A stretch of 64,000 bases of DNA from positions 1 through 64,000 of the forward strand of contig NZ_JAQMSD010000316.1 in the NCBI RefSeq assembly GCF_028330525.1. The letters run 5' to 3'. Under the pieces are notes generated by a model. The model ran no database searches. It was not told where the DNA came from and saw only the letters and a list, made by a program, of their open reading frames with translations. The number at the start of each line of letters is the position of its first letter. Positions within the stretch are counted from its first letter, which is position 1. The stretch comes from Spirulina sp. CS-785/01. Its GTDB lineage: Bacteria > Cyanobacteriota > Cyanobacteriia > Cyanobacteriales > Spirulinaceae. Shown piece by piece: positions 49,228-57,641 of the stretch. The translations under genes were made by a program, and so were the position numbers.

Positions 49228-50142
49228 ATGAGTTCAATTGAATGGACCGATACAACATGGAATATCGTGACCGGCTGTACTAAAGTGAGTCCGGGATGTG
49301 CCAATTGTTATGCAGAAGCGATCGCCCATCGTTTTTGGGGACATCGTGCTTTTGAAGAAGTCGAAGTGCATCCCCACCGTTTGTTCCAACCACTCCATTG
49401 GCGGAAACCGCGCAAAGTGTTTGTTAATTCGATGAGTGATTTATTTCACGAAAAGGTCTCTGATGCTTACTTAGACAAAGTTTTCGCCATCATGGCCATT
49501 GCCCATCATCATACCTTCCAAATCCTCACCAAACGGCCTCAACGGATGAAGGCTTATTTGAGTGATCCCGAACGCGGTGAAGTCATCCGCCAAGCGGCCA
49601 GCCAATTGGGGTATCCGTTGCACTTTCCCTATCCGCTTAAAAATGTTTGGATGGGAGTCAGTGTTGAATCTCAACCTCAAACCCAACGGATTCCCGACCT
49701 CCTAGAAGCTCCAGTTCACCATCGCTTTGTCAGTTGTGAACCTTTATTGAGTGAACTGGATTTGACTCCATACTTGCGACCAATTTACAACTGTGGGCAA
49801 GTGGTCGAGGACGGGACTTGTGGCCATGGGGACAATTTGACCCCGGAGTGTCATGATCAAGCGTGTCCTTTACGGTGGGATTGGACTCGTGAGGGATTAG
49901 ATTGGATCATTATTGGGGGAGAATCGGGGCCAAAAGCACGCCCCTGCAACCTCGATTGGATTCGGGCTTTGATTGAACAGGGGGAAGCCTTTGGTGTTCC
50001 CGTCTTTGTTAAACAATTGGGTCGTCGTGCGGTTTCTTCCTCCTCTATGTTGGTCAACATGGCCAACGGGAAAGGCAATGTGATGAGTGATTGGCCGGAA
50101 GACCTGCAAGTCAGAGAGTTTCCTTCTCCTGAGTCGAAGTGA
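49228..50142 (+). CDS. DUF5131 (phage Gp37/Gp68-like) protein
   Basis: A 304-residue protein of the DUF5131 family: SSIEWTDTTWNIVTGCTKVS then PGCANCYAEAIAHRFWG, PRKVFVNSMSDLFHEKV, FQILTKRPQRM, VWMGVSVESQ, and WIIIGGESGPKARPCNLDWI. The C-x6-C-x2-C cluster near residue 17-26 resembles an iron-sulfur or metal site of radical-SAM-like proteins, but the family reaction is unknown to me. An inserted segment with C and H residues (about 190-215) is a second possible metal site. Common in phages and plasmids. It carries the shared leader. Confidence 0.88.
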   Translation: MSSIEWTDTTWNIVTGCTKVSPGCANCYAEAIAHRFWGHRAFEEVEVHPHRLFQPLHWRKPRKVFVNSMSDLFHEKVSDAYLDKVFAIMAIAHHHTFQILTKRPQRMKAYLSDPERGEVIRQAASQLGYPLHFPYPLKNVWMGVSVESQPQTQRIPDLLEAPVHHRFVSCEPLLSELDLTPYLRPIYNCGQVVEDGTCGHGDNLTPECHDQACPLRWDWTREGLDWIIIGGESGPKARPCNLDWIRALIEQGEAFGVPVFVKQLGRRAVSSSSMLVNMANGKGNVMSDWPEDLQVREFPSPESK

Positions 50143-50176
50143 TAGACCACTAGGTTCGTTCACCTAGCGTTCCGTA

Positions 50177-50223
50177 GGGAAAGGGATGTCGATGAAACCG
50201 TTTCCTTTCCCATCGTTTTCTTT
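50177..50223 (+). terminator. Probable terminator after the DUF5131 gene
   Basis: GGGAAAGG (50177-50184) pairs with CCTTTCCC (50204-50211), followed by ATCGTTTTCTTTT. Moderate evidence. The rest of the gap to 50603 shows only a short repeat palindrome near 50460-50510 and no gene. Confidence 0.5.
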
Positions 50224-50603
50224 TCTGGTCATGTTTGGGGGTTTGGCCGCGGTGGACAAGTCGGGCCAGACCCTAGAAGCGTGCCAGAGGGAGGGAATAC
50301 TGAGAGGAAAGGCAAAAAGATTCTCCCACGGGGACACCGCTTTCTTCTATTATTAAGGGTTTTGTTTTCAGATTTGTATAGACTGGGGATTTTCAGATTT
50401 GGGCGATTGTTATTCAATCATTTTTGGAAAATTAAGCTACAATATAGTTTTTCCGAACGTCTCGGCTACGCTCGACGTTGATACTGAGCGAAGCCGAAGT
50501 GTCAACTAATTGAATCAGATTAAGCCCATGTTATAACGTTTGTGAATCAGAGTTTATTTCTGAGGGACTTGATTGCTTTTGTCCATAATTTTATTCAGTT
50601 TCA

Positions 50604-51209
50604 ATGGAAATTATTTTAGCAGAAGACGAACCCTTACACGCCCAATTGACTTGTGGTTTATTAGAAGAATTGTGTCCCCATGGGTCGATTCAATTAGTCA
50701 ATGATGGATTCGAGATTATTCATCATTGTCGCCAACGGGCTATTAACCTACTCATTGCCGATGTCACCTTAAATGGACTGCGGGGAGATAGAGCGATCGC
50801 TCATATCCGGCAAATTCGTCATATTCATCAACCCAGTTGTGTCATTTTATCGACCAGTGCCAACCAAGGGGATATTAATGCGGCCTTTGAAGCAGGATGT
50901 GATGCCTATTTAAAAAAATCTCCCGATGTCTTAGAAAGTCGTCGTCAAATTGAGGCGATTTTACACTGTTGGAATAGTAGTGATATTGAACTTTGCTTAA
51001 TGGAAGCCGGGGTTCAAGTCCATCGACAATGTTTAAGTTTAGCGGAGCAGCAATTGGTTGAAGAGGTGGAAACCGTCAATTCTTGGCAGGGTTTTCTCAA
51101 TCTGTTCAAACAACTCAATAGTCAACAACTCACTTTTTTAGGAACGGTGATGATTTTTGCTTACACCGCTTATCGAATTTTTGAACGGTATTTAGAGCAA
51201 ATTCGTTAA
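50604..51209 (+). CDS. Response-regulator receiver protein
   Basis: A 201-residue protein. The N-terminal ~120 residues form a receiver domain: acidic pocket AEDE, phosphoacceptor in LLIADVTLNG (D54), ILSTSAN with the conserved S/T, and AYLKKSPD with the conserved Lys. The C-terminal ~70 residues have no known output domain and end with a hydrophobic stretch (LTFLGTVMIFAYTAYRIF) that may be membrane-associated or amphipathic. No histidine kinase is nearby. It has no shared leader. The next gene, the polymerase-like protein, starts 32 nt downstream, so the two may share a transcript. Confidence 0.85.
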   Translation: MEIILAEDEPLHAQLTCGLLEELCPHGSIQLVNDGFEIIHHCRQRAINLLIADVTLNGLRGDRAIAHIRQIRHIHQPSCVILSTSANQGDINAAFEAGCDAYLKKSPDVLESRRQIEAILHCWNSSDIELCLMEAGVQVHRQCLSLAEQQLVEEVETVNSWQGFLNLFKQLNSQQLTFLGTVMIFAYTAYRIFERYLEQIR

Positions 51210-51241
51210 GTCTGGATTCTCATGTATGATTGAATAAAATT

Positions 51242-53851
51242 ATGACAACAACATTTAAAAATAATATCTGGGTTGAAGACAAATCAATGGGCAGTATTTC
51301 CACTTTAACCGAGTGGAAAGTCTGGGATTGTTATGAAAAACAATGGTCTTTAGCACCGCCTGTGGTGTTACGCAATGTGATGTTAGCCGCCAACCATCCC
51401 AAGCGATTGTTTTGTATTGGTCAAATCAGTCCAGAGGAAACCAATCCAGATCATCTTAAACCTTTTAAACCCAAGGACGGAGAACGACCCTTTTTTCTCG
51501 ATTTAGCGAGTAACAGTCGCAATGATGGACGATTCACTTTTGCTGAAGATAGTACCATTGGTAAATTGTATTATGGGGAATCCGATGAAGACCAATGGAA
51601 ACGCATTATTTATGGGTCAATTCTTCACACCGGATGCAAACAGTTAATTTATAACACCATTAATTATGCCATTGTAGATGATGAACGAGTCAATCCTGAT
51701 ACGGGGGCATTAGAAGATGACCCCACCAATCACTATCATTGGGATACTGGGGACTCACACGGGAAAGTGAGTCGAATTTTAGCCGAAATGCTCCGTCTTC
51801 CCACCACCGAAGAAGATAAACCTTCCCCCAATAATCCCGTTCAATTTCGAGCCTCCCTTCATCAAGAATGGGTCGCTAAAGGCACAGTGGCATGGAATCC
51901 TGATCTCGACAACCATGACTTAGATATGGTGATTCCTTTATCCTGTTTGAAAGGGAATAAACCGGCCTTGGGGAATTACACCGGGAAGTTATTAATTGGA
52001 ACAGTCCATGAAGCGCAGGAACGGCGCACTAAACCCGGCTGGCAATTTTTCATGTGGTTTAAGTGGGAAACCCTCGAACAAGACAAAATTATCAGCCGAC
52101 TGGAAAAACGCTGTCAGAAACTCCGAGACGCATGGAATGATATTCGTGCTTTGGCCAATATCCTCCGCATCGACCAAGAAGAAGCCGAACAGGAGTTAAG
52201 CGATAATCCCGATAAACTACAATCGGTGGCCGAATACGAAAACCTGATGGTGCGGATTATTCGAGCCGATAAAAATGGCCTGTTATTATTGCATCCTTAT
52301 GTAGTACGACGAGTACAAGAACGACTCGCTAGTGTTTGGCTCAATTTAGCTAAAGCGGCTGGCGTGCGCTTTTACTCACTTATGGCCATGCCCGATGAAT
52401 ATTTTGCCGAGTGGTGGGAACAAGGGGCAAGATTCTTTTGTGCGCCAGACCTCCCCGAAGGCGAATATATTGTGTTTACCAGCCCCATGCGCCATTGGGG
52501 AGATGTCCAACTCTGGTGGAATAAGCACGTGGGTTTATTTAGACACGCCAACGCCACTGGAGTCATTGTCTCTTGTCGGGATCAGCTTTTAGATTTAGGA
52601 CGAGATACCGATGGGGATTTTTTGCAACTGATTCGCAGTCAAACTTATCCGGCTTTGGCTGAGGCCATTAAAACCTTTGATGACCCGCCCCAAGTGGAAA
52701 AACTCCCGAAAATCCCCCGGACGGGTTCATTGGCTCAAGTTGCTGTTAACTCCATGCGAGATATAACGGGAATTGTGGCCAGTTTGGCCGGGAAAGCCAA
52801 AGCCATTGGTGCAGAGGAGGTGGTTTTAGAAATTCCCCCCGGTGGGAAACAAACCGAACCCAAGGAAATGCGGATTATTGACTTTCTTTCTCAAGAACTA
52901 CAAATTGCGGTAGATAGTCTCAAATCGGCATATCCGAATAATCATAATGGCTTGAATGCCGTCCGAGATTTTCTGAACCAACAAGGGGCGGATATTCCTT
53001 GGTTAGCTGATTTTAAACATCCCGACTGTTATCGCACTCGACCTTGTAAAGTCGTCCCCGATGCCCAAGATACGGTGTCTCGGATTGTGAAATTAGTCAA
53101 TAGTTATTGGCGATCGCCTGATCTCAAAGTCGATTCTTCCCCCAAAAGTTACGAAAACGTCCTCTTTATTCAACCGCACCACCACTTTGACCGCTTTCAG
53201 GAACAGTACGCGCTCACCACCCGCGACGAATACCGAGCCGCCATGCAAAAAGCCATTCAGCATAAAGAAGCCAACCAAGGAGATACCCGTCAAATTCGAC
53301 AAGTGGCAGAACGGTATAAAACCCTTAAAATTAGTATATATGAACTAACGTCTCCCGATACCGGCCAACGATATACCGCCGATAGTTGGGTGGCGGCCTT
53401 TTGGGCAGTGTCTCACCGGGCTAAAACCGGAGATGCAGGATTAGTGTTTATGATGTTCGGAGACGAAATTGTGGAAGAATTGAGTCGTTATGAACCCCCG
53501 AAAAAACAAGTGATTACCATTTATGCCGTTCAACATGGCAAATGGTCAACGCCTGAAACTCATCCGTGGCGCGGTCAAACTGTACAAGTGCGAGGTTACA
53601 TGATGGAGTACAAAAATAAACAATATTTAGCTCTTGAAATGAAATGGCCCAACGCCAAACGACAATTCGGGTGGCATCATTTAGGATTAGTGGGTCAACA
53701 ATCTCAAGCGGCCTTAATTCCTGGCATGACCAAAACCATGCTCATTTATGCCACTCGCTTTAAAAAAGGTAAAACCACAGAAGTCAAATTATTTGATACT
53801 GACATGACCGACCAAGACATTATGCCCCATCTTCCCTTAATGATAGTTTAA
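51242..53851 (+). CDS. Candidate single-subunit double-psi-barrel RNA polymerase
   Basis: An 869-residue protein. Key block: FTSPMRHWGDV (S414-V422) followed 32 residues later by DTDGD (455-459). This spacing and the D-x-DGD metal site match the second barrel of QDE-1-type cellular RNA-dependent RNA polymerases and the phage polymerase YonO ([NS]-P-x-x-h-x-x-D, then G-x-DxDGD). An upstream MVIPLSCLKGNKP with K237 may be the conserved Lys region of the first barrel. A basic and helical linker lies at about 275-400. The C-terminal ~170 residues look beta-rich (VITIYAVQHGKWSTPETHPW). I use ATG 51242. It could transcribe DNA or copy RNA; no annotation transfer was possible here. Confidence 0.7.
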   Translation: MTTTFKNNIWVEDKSMGSISTLTEWKVWDCYEKQWSLAPPVVLRNVMLAANHPKRLFCIGQISPEETNPDHLKPFKPKDGERPFFLDLASNSRNDGRFTFAEDSTIGKLYYGESDEDQWKRIIYGSILHTGCKQLIYNTINYAIVDDERVNPDTGALEDDPTNHYHWDTGDSHGKVSRILAEMLRLPTTEEDKPSPNNPVQFRASLHQEWVAKGTVAWNPDLDNHDLDMVIPLSCLKGNKPALGNYTGKLLIGTVHEAQERRTKPGWQFFMWFKWETLEQDKIISRLEKRCQKLRDAWNDIRALANILRIDQEEAEQELSDNPDKLQSVAEYENLMVRIIRADKNGLLLLHPYVVRRVQERLASVWLNLAKAAGVRFYSLMAMPDEYFAEWWEQGARFFCAPDLPEGEYIVFTSPMRHWGDVQLWWNKHVGLFRHANATGVIVSCRDQLLDLGRDTDGDFLQLIRSQTYPALAEAIKTFDDPPQVEKLPKIPRTGSLAQVAVNSMRDITGIVASLAGKAKAIGAEEVVLEIPPGGKQTEPKEMRIIDFLSQELQIAVDSLKSAYPNNHNGLNAVRDFLNQQGADIPWLADFKHPDCYRTRPCKVVPDAQDTVSRIVKLVNSYWRSPDLKVDSSPKSYENVLFIQPHHHFDRFQEQYALTTRDEYRAAMQKAIQHKEANQGDTRQIRQVAERYKTLKISIYELTSPDTGQRYTADSWVAAFWAVSHRAKTGDAGLVFMMFGDEIVEELSRYEPPKKQVITIYAVQHGKWSTPETHPWRGQTVQVRGYMMEYKNKQYLALEMKWPNAKRQFGWHHLGLVGQQSQAALIPGMTKTMLIYATRFKKGKTTEVKLFDTDMTDQDIMPHLPLMIV

Positions 53852-53872
53852 CGGGCTGAACCCTCGCTTGCT

Positions 53873-53905
53873 TTGACTTCTCCCCGTTTTTTAAAACGGG
53901 GATTC
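53873..53905 (-). mobile_element. Solo IS605-type right-end hairpin
   Basis: TTGACTTCTCCCCGTTTTTT then AAAACGGGGATTC is, in reverse complement, GAATCCCCGTTTT-hairpin-GAAGTCAA, the same layout as the right end of the TnpB element at 9247-9274. No TnpB frame remains here. The following 340 bp (53906-54243) are AT-rich with no gene seen. Confidence 0.55.
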
Positions 53906-54243
53906 TAAATCGTTGGTTTTTTAACCCCAAATCTCAAGAAATCCAAAATTCTTGTAGTGTAATCCTCTTTCGCAAGCGTGCAAACTGAATAAGGGGAAAC
54001 CAAGCCATCACAAAATTCAGGGTTCACCATTTTTTCAAGATTAGTTTAAATTTTATCGAATGAATGATTAGAAGTTATAACATACTATTAAACTCAAGAT
54101 TAAAAGGTAAATTTATCAAATTATCAACCTTAAAAAAGGATAGACAATTTTTAAATTTAGGGTTTATAATGACAAGACATTACTAAGAGAAAACTCATCA
54201 AATCTTAGAATGGGTTGAGCAAGTAGGGAGTACAAAGCAAACT

Positions 54244-54903
54244 ATGGATTCAGAATTTATTCTGCAATTAGCCACAGCAACGGGGTACAAACAAGAAACG
54301 GTTCGAGAAATTTTGGAAAGTTTCAGAAATCAACTCGCTCAATGGATTCGTCAAGATAAAGAATTACGGTGGTTAGGCTTTGGAGAATTTAGTTTAAAAT
54401 TCTTACCTCCCCGGCCAGGACGAAATCCCAGAACCGGGGAAACCATTCAAGTGGCTGCTAAATTTAAACCCAAATTCAAATTTTTCCCCACTTTTGTCCA
54501 AGATTGTCAACCTTCCGACTTAAACCCCGAAACTCAAACAAAAGCTTCTTCTTCGTCGTCGGCAGAATCGGATCAAGCGAACAACCGGAATGGCGACTCC
54601 CCCAACCCCCAAAAACACGGGAGTCAATCTCAAGATGTTCCTCCCACCCCAACCTCGGAGTCTGCTACTTCTCTGGCCACTCCGGCGACTCCTCCTCCTG
54701 TTCCGGCGGAATTAATGGCCCAAAAACCCGAAACCGTTTGGTATATGGCAGGGAACGCTCCGACCGAATTTCATCCAATTAAAGAAAGTGAGTTAGCGGG
54801 GAAAATTAATCCCGAAACGCCGTTGTGGAGTGAAACCACTGGTTGGAAGTTAGCGAAAGATATTCCTCAATTACATTATCTTTTTGTGCCAGTGCAAGGT
54901 TAA
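54244..54903 (+). CDS. HU-like DNA-binding protein fused to a GYF-like domain
   Basis: A 219-residue protein. Residues 1-85 are an HU/IHF-type domain: ATGYKQETVREILESFRNQL, LRWLGFGEFSLKFLPPRPGR, NPRTGETIQVAAKFKPKFKF, with the GRNPRTGE DNA-binding signature. A serine/proline-rich linker (about 95-160) leads to a GYF_2-like segment (WYMAGNAPTEFHPIKESELA, TPLWSETTGWKLAKDIPQL). HU bends DNA; GYF-type domains bind proline-rich peptides. It may organise the element or act with the nearby polymerase (inference). The linker is unusually long for an HU protein. No shared leader is visible. Confidence 0.82.
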   Translation: MDSEFILQLATATGYKQETVREILESFRNQLAQWIRQDKELRWLGFGEFSLKFLPPRPGRNPRTGETIQVAAKFKPKFKFFPTFVQDCQPSDLNPETQTKASSSSSAESDQANNRNGDSPNPQKHGSQSQDVPPTPTSESATSLATPATPPPVPAELMAQKPETVWYMAGNAPTEFHPIKESELAGKINPETPLWSETTGWKLAKDIPQLHYLFVPVQG

Positions 54904-54907
54904 ATAT

Positions 54908-54992
54908 TCAGTTATCAGCTATCAGCCATCAGCTAAAACGAACACTTACCGCCTTCAAAAGCTGAGTGCTGAATGCTGAATGCTGAACTGAA
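54908..54992. repeat. CTGA-type interspersed inverted repeat
   Basis: TATCAGCTATCAGCCATCAG and, inverted, CTGAGTGCTGAATGCTGAAT flank a short centre. The same kind of sequence forms the body of the MITE at 89-246. It makes in-frame extra codons upstream of the next gene, which is why I start that gene at 55018. Confidence 0.6.
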
Positions 54993-55017
54993 ACGAATGC
55001 TGACTGATTACTTAGTT

Positions 55018-55797
55018 ATGACCATTCAATTTGAACAAAGCAGTTATCGAATTCAAGAAGGACAAACACCTGCCATTCGGGTCACTCGAACCGGGGACTT
55101 AAACCAAGAAGCCTTTGTACAAGTCAGAGCCGATTATTTTGGTTCAGCCTCAGAATCAGATGTGATTTATGAAACCCAAACCTTAGAATGGGGCATTGGA
55201 GACGGAACACCTAAAGAGGTTCGGGTTGAAACCTTAGTCGATGAACTCCCGGAAGCCGATGAAATGTTGGCCTTAAAATTATGGGGCGTGAAAGGAGATG
55301 ACTACGGCAGTCCCAAAGAAACCACCATCTTAATCGCTCAAAGGTATCAACATCTAGACCCCCCAGAATTTCAGTTCTCGTTACATGATGCTCCCGTTGA
55401 CCCCCAAGGGATTGCAGAGATTCAAATGGGGCAACAACAACTGTATGGTCTGAATTTGGGAAGTTTGCGATATTTTTGGGGAGAACTCCAAGGCAGTTTG
55501 GCCGTTCAGTCCGGGTCCCAAGGGTACGCTCTCAAAGTGAAATTGCCTTTTGAGAATCCCCTGCCATTGGCTTGCCCCTTATGGGGCGGTCGTAGTGAAG
55601 TGCGCGGTCATCAAGGCACAACCCTGACTGACCAGACGGCCATCAATAATACCCTTCGTTTAGTCATGGAAGCAAAGAGTCCTTATATTCGATTGGAGTA
55701 TGTGCCAGAGTCTCCCGTCTATCCCGTTCCCTTGGTGGTGAATGAAAATAACTATCTTGTTTATCTCCATTTTGCCGGGTGTCTCCCTCGACGGTGA
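55018..55797 (+). CDS. Calx-beta-like domain protein
   Basis: A 259-residue protein. Residues about 1-105 resemble a Calx-beta domain: IQFEQSSYRIQEGQTPAIRV, TRTGDLNQEAFVQVRADY, SDVIYETQTLEWGIGDGTPK and EADEMLALKLWGV, with acidic calcium-site patterns. The rest is beta-rich without a known family. There is no signal peptide, although such domains are usually in adhesins. ATG 55018 is chosen because the upstream in-frame ATGs lie in a repeat. It is followed after 44 nt by a parallel-beta-helix protein; the two may act together at the surface (inference). Confidence 0.75.
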   Translation: MTIQFEQSSYRIQEGQTPAIRVTRTGDLNQEAFVQVRADYFGSASESDVIYETQTLEWGIGDGTPKEVRVETLVDELPEADEMLALKLWGVKGDDYGSPKETTILIAQRYQHLDPPEFQFSLHDAPVDPQGIAEIQMGQQQLYGLNLGSLRYFWGELQGSLAVQSGSQGYALKVKLPFENPLPLACPLWGGRSEVRGHQGTTLTDQTAINNTLRLVMEAKSPYIRLEYVPESPVYPVPLVVNENNYLVYLHFAGCLPRR

Positions 55798-55841
55798 TGA
55801 CCTGATTAATGACTGACAACTGATTACTGACAACTGTAAAG

Positions 55842-56732
55842 ATGCCATTATTTGAAGTTGAGACGGTGGGGGAATTATTGAGCGCGATCGCCTCAGCCCA
55901 TGAAACCCCAGACATTGAAAGTGAAATCCACTTGATGCGCCGAGTTTACACGCTGGAGCAGCCCCAATCGTTTCAACCCCTTTATGGACATTCGGGATTG
56001 TTCATCGCTTGTTCCCTCAAAATCGTGGGACAACAGCCCAATAGTATCATTCAACGAGTGCCAACCGCCCCTCCCTTCCGACTGTTCTTCGTGGCAGGAG
56101 AAGGAGCAGGAGGTCAAGGACATCTCACTCTCGAAAATGTGACCTTGCGGGGAGGACAAGCTAAAGATGGGGGCGGTTTAATGAATGTGGGGGGAATCGT
56201 ACAGACTTATCATTCCATCATAGAGTGGAATCAAGCCCAAGACGATGGCGGGGGACTGCTCAATGTTGGCACAATGCAGAAAGAAGCTGCAATGGAGATT
56301 AGACAAAGTACCCTGCGAAACAATGAAGCCATCGGAGAAGCCATCGGAGAAAATACTGAAGATGGGGGGGGTGGCATAGACAACGACGGCAATAAAGAAT
56401 ATGGGGGAATTGGGGCCACCTTACAAATTAGAGAGAGCCTCCTCTCACAAAATCGGAGTCGTCGGGGGGCTGGAGGTGGCCTTCGTAATCATAATGGGGG
56501 AACGGCCAAGATAAAACAGAGTCAAATTATCCACAATACCGCATCATTTGGGGCAGGAGTGGCCAATCATGCTGACTTAGGACTTCCTCCTGAACCCGTG
56601 ACTCGTTTGGAATTGAACGATTGTTGGATACAGAACAATCACGGCATCGACCTTCAAGATTCCGCCCCTCAAGGTGCAGCAACTCAAGTTCTTTTAGGCG
56701 ACGGGACTCAAATTGGAACAAGTAATGTTTAA
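55842..56732 (+). CDS. Parallel beta-helix repeat protein
   Basis: A 296-residue protein whose residues about 85-285 form glycine/asparagine-rich turns typical of right-handed beta-helices: LTLENVTLRGGQAKDGGGLM, DGGGLLNVGTM, IRQSTLRNNEAIGEAIGENT, RRGAGGGLRNHNGGTAKIKQ. Such proteins bind or cut polysaccharides or act as adhesins. No signal sequence or catalytic motif is evident. It follows the Calx-beta gene and is probably co-transcribed. A six-residue duplication (EAIGEAIGE) shows recent repeat slippage. Confidence 0.78.
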   Translation: MPLFEVETVGELLSAIASAHETPDIESEIHLMRRVYTLEQPQSFQPLYGHSGLFIACSLKIVGQQPNSIIQRVPTAPPFRLFFVAGEGAGGQGHLTLENVTLRGGQAKDGGGLMNVGGIVQTYHSIIEWNQAQDDGGGLLNVGTMQKEAAMEIRQSTLRNNEAIGEAIGENTEDGGGGIDNDGNKEYGGIGATLQIRESLLSQNRSRRGAGGGLRNHNGGTAKIKQSQIIHNTASFGAGVANHADLGLPPEPVTRLELNDCWIQNNHGIDLQDSAPQGAATQVLLGDGTQIGTSNV

Positions 56733-56778
56733 ACGAAACTCGCGGTAGTCTCCTTCGACAAGCTCAGGAACACCACCC

Positions 56779-57120
56779 TCAGCGTCTATCTTGAGCAATG
56801 CGAATGGAGATAGCCTTGAGGAGTTCTTCGATGATTTCTGGGGGACAGTCCTTGAGTTGCTGGGCGAGATCATCGGTTTCCCGCCCTCCCAGTTGAATGG
56901 CAAAAGAAGAATTGACCACATTATTGTTCCCGAAGGCAACGGTTAACCCCGATTGCCCTAAGAGTCTTTGAGCGACTTGTTTTTTCTGGTCTGGGGTCAA
57001 ATTGTCAATTTGCTTGATTAAATCCTCAAAATTGGGAGAGTTCACCCTCTGTACCTCCAACTCATGCTCGTATTCGTAGTGACAAGGTTTTTCATAGGGA
57101 GTATGTTCTAAATCAGACAT
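56779..57120 (-). CDS. Unknown 113-residue protein paired with an XRE regulator
   Basis: A 113-residue protein with a helical middle (FEDLIKQIDNLTPDQKKQVA) and a helical end (QQLKDCPPEIIEELLKAISI). I do not recognise it. It lies 11 bp downstream of the XRE gene in the same direction, so the two form an operon; such companions of XRE proteins are often toxin or antitoxin partners, but nothing here proves it. Confidence 0.65.
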   Translation of the reverse strand: MSDLEHTPYEKPCHYEYEHELEVQRVNSPNFEDLIKQIDNLTPDQKKQVAQRLLGQSGLTVAFGNNNVVNSSFAIQLGGRETDDLAQQLKDCPPEIIEELLKAISIRIAQDRR

Positions 57121-57131
57121 TTCAACAACGA

Positions 57132-57464
57132 TTAAGATGCAGTAATAGACTCTTTCATTATTTCATCTGAGACTCTGCGATTTTGTAGCGTCGTGGCGAT
57201 CGCAAAAAGCATAGATGAAAGTTGGTCACTATTCATCTCTGCAAAAAAATTTTGTCCAGCCAGACGCTGACAGAACTCCAACTTTGCACCGGGGGAAATG
57301 GCCTCCATTGCTTCAATTAAAGACGCGAGCTTCTCTGAAGTCATGTCCCGCTTTCCCGTTCGATACATCGAAATGTGGTTTCTACTAATCCCCGATTTGG
57401 CGGCGATCGCACTCGCTGAAATTTTTCGAGCTTTCAAGGTTTCTGAAAAACTTTCTCTAAACAT
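57132..57464 (-). CDS. XRE-type HTH regulator
   Basis: A 110-residue protein. Residues about 5-60 are a Cro/CI helix-turn-helix (LKARKISASAIAAKSGISRN, HISMYRTGKRDMTSEKLASL), then a helical dimerisation part (FAEMNSDQLSSMLFAIATTL). Three copies of ATACAACAAT or its inverse lie over and upstream of its start (57463-57525), suggesting autoregulation. It is divergent from the cytosine methyltransferase gene and may control it, as C proteins control restriction-modification loci (inference). Confidence 0.85.
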   Translation of the reverse strand: MFRESFSETLKARKISASAIAAKSGISRNHISMYRTGKRDMTSEKLASLIEAMEAISPGAKLEFCQRLAGQNFFAEMNSDQLSSMLFAIATTLQNRRVSDEIMKESITAS

Positions 57465-57525
57465 ACAACAATCTTAGTATATATATTAACGTATTGTTGT
57501 ATAATTGAACAGATGATACAACAAT
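57463..57525. promoter_or_regulatory. Three ATACAACAAT operator-like sites
   Basis: ATACAACAAT at 57463-57472, inverse ATTGTTGTAT at 57493-57502, and ATACAACAAT at 57516-57525. They lie between the divergent XRE and methyltransferase genes; the first covers the XRE start codon. Confidence 0.72.
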
Positions 57526-57641
57526 TCATAAATAGACCTTGAGGTTCATTATGGCACAGGCCAAGCTCCCCTCCAAGGGAAATCGTGATTGTTCGTTTAC
57601 GGGGGGACAGAACCCCTCATGAAAGAGTCACAGGACAAGTC

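Noticed and set aside
48561-49231. Several frames of 60-100 codons on both strands near 48.5-49.2 kb
   Set aside because: All are composed of repeats in different phases and disagree in direction; no family pattern.
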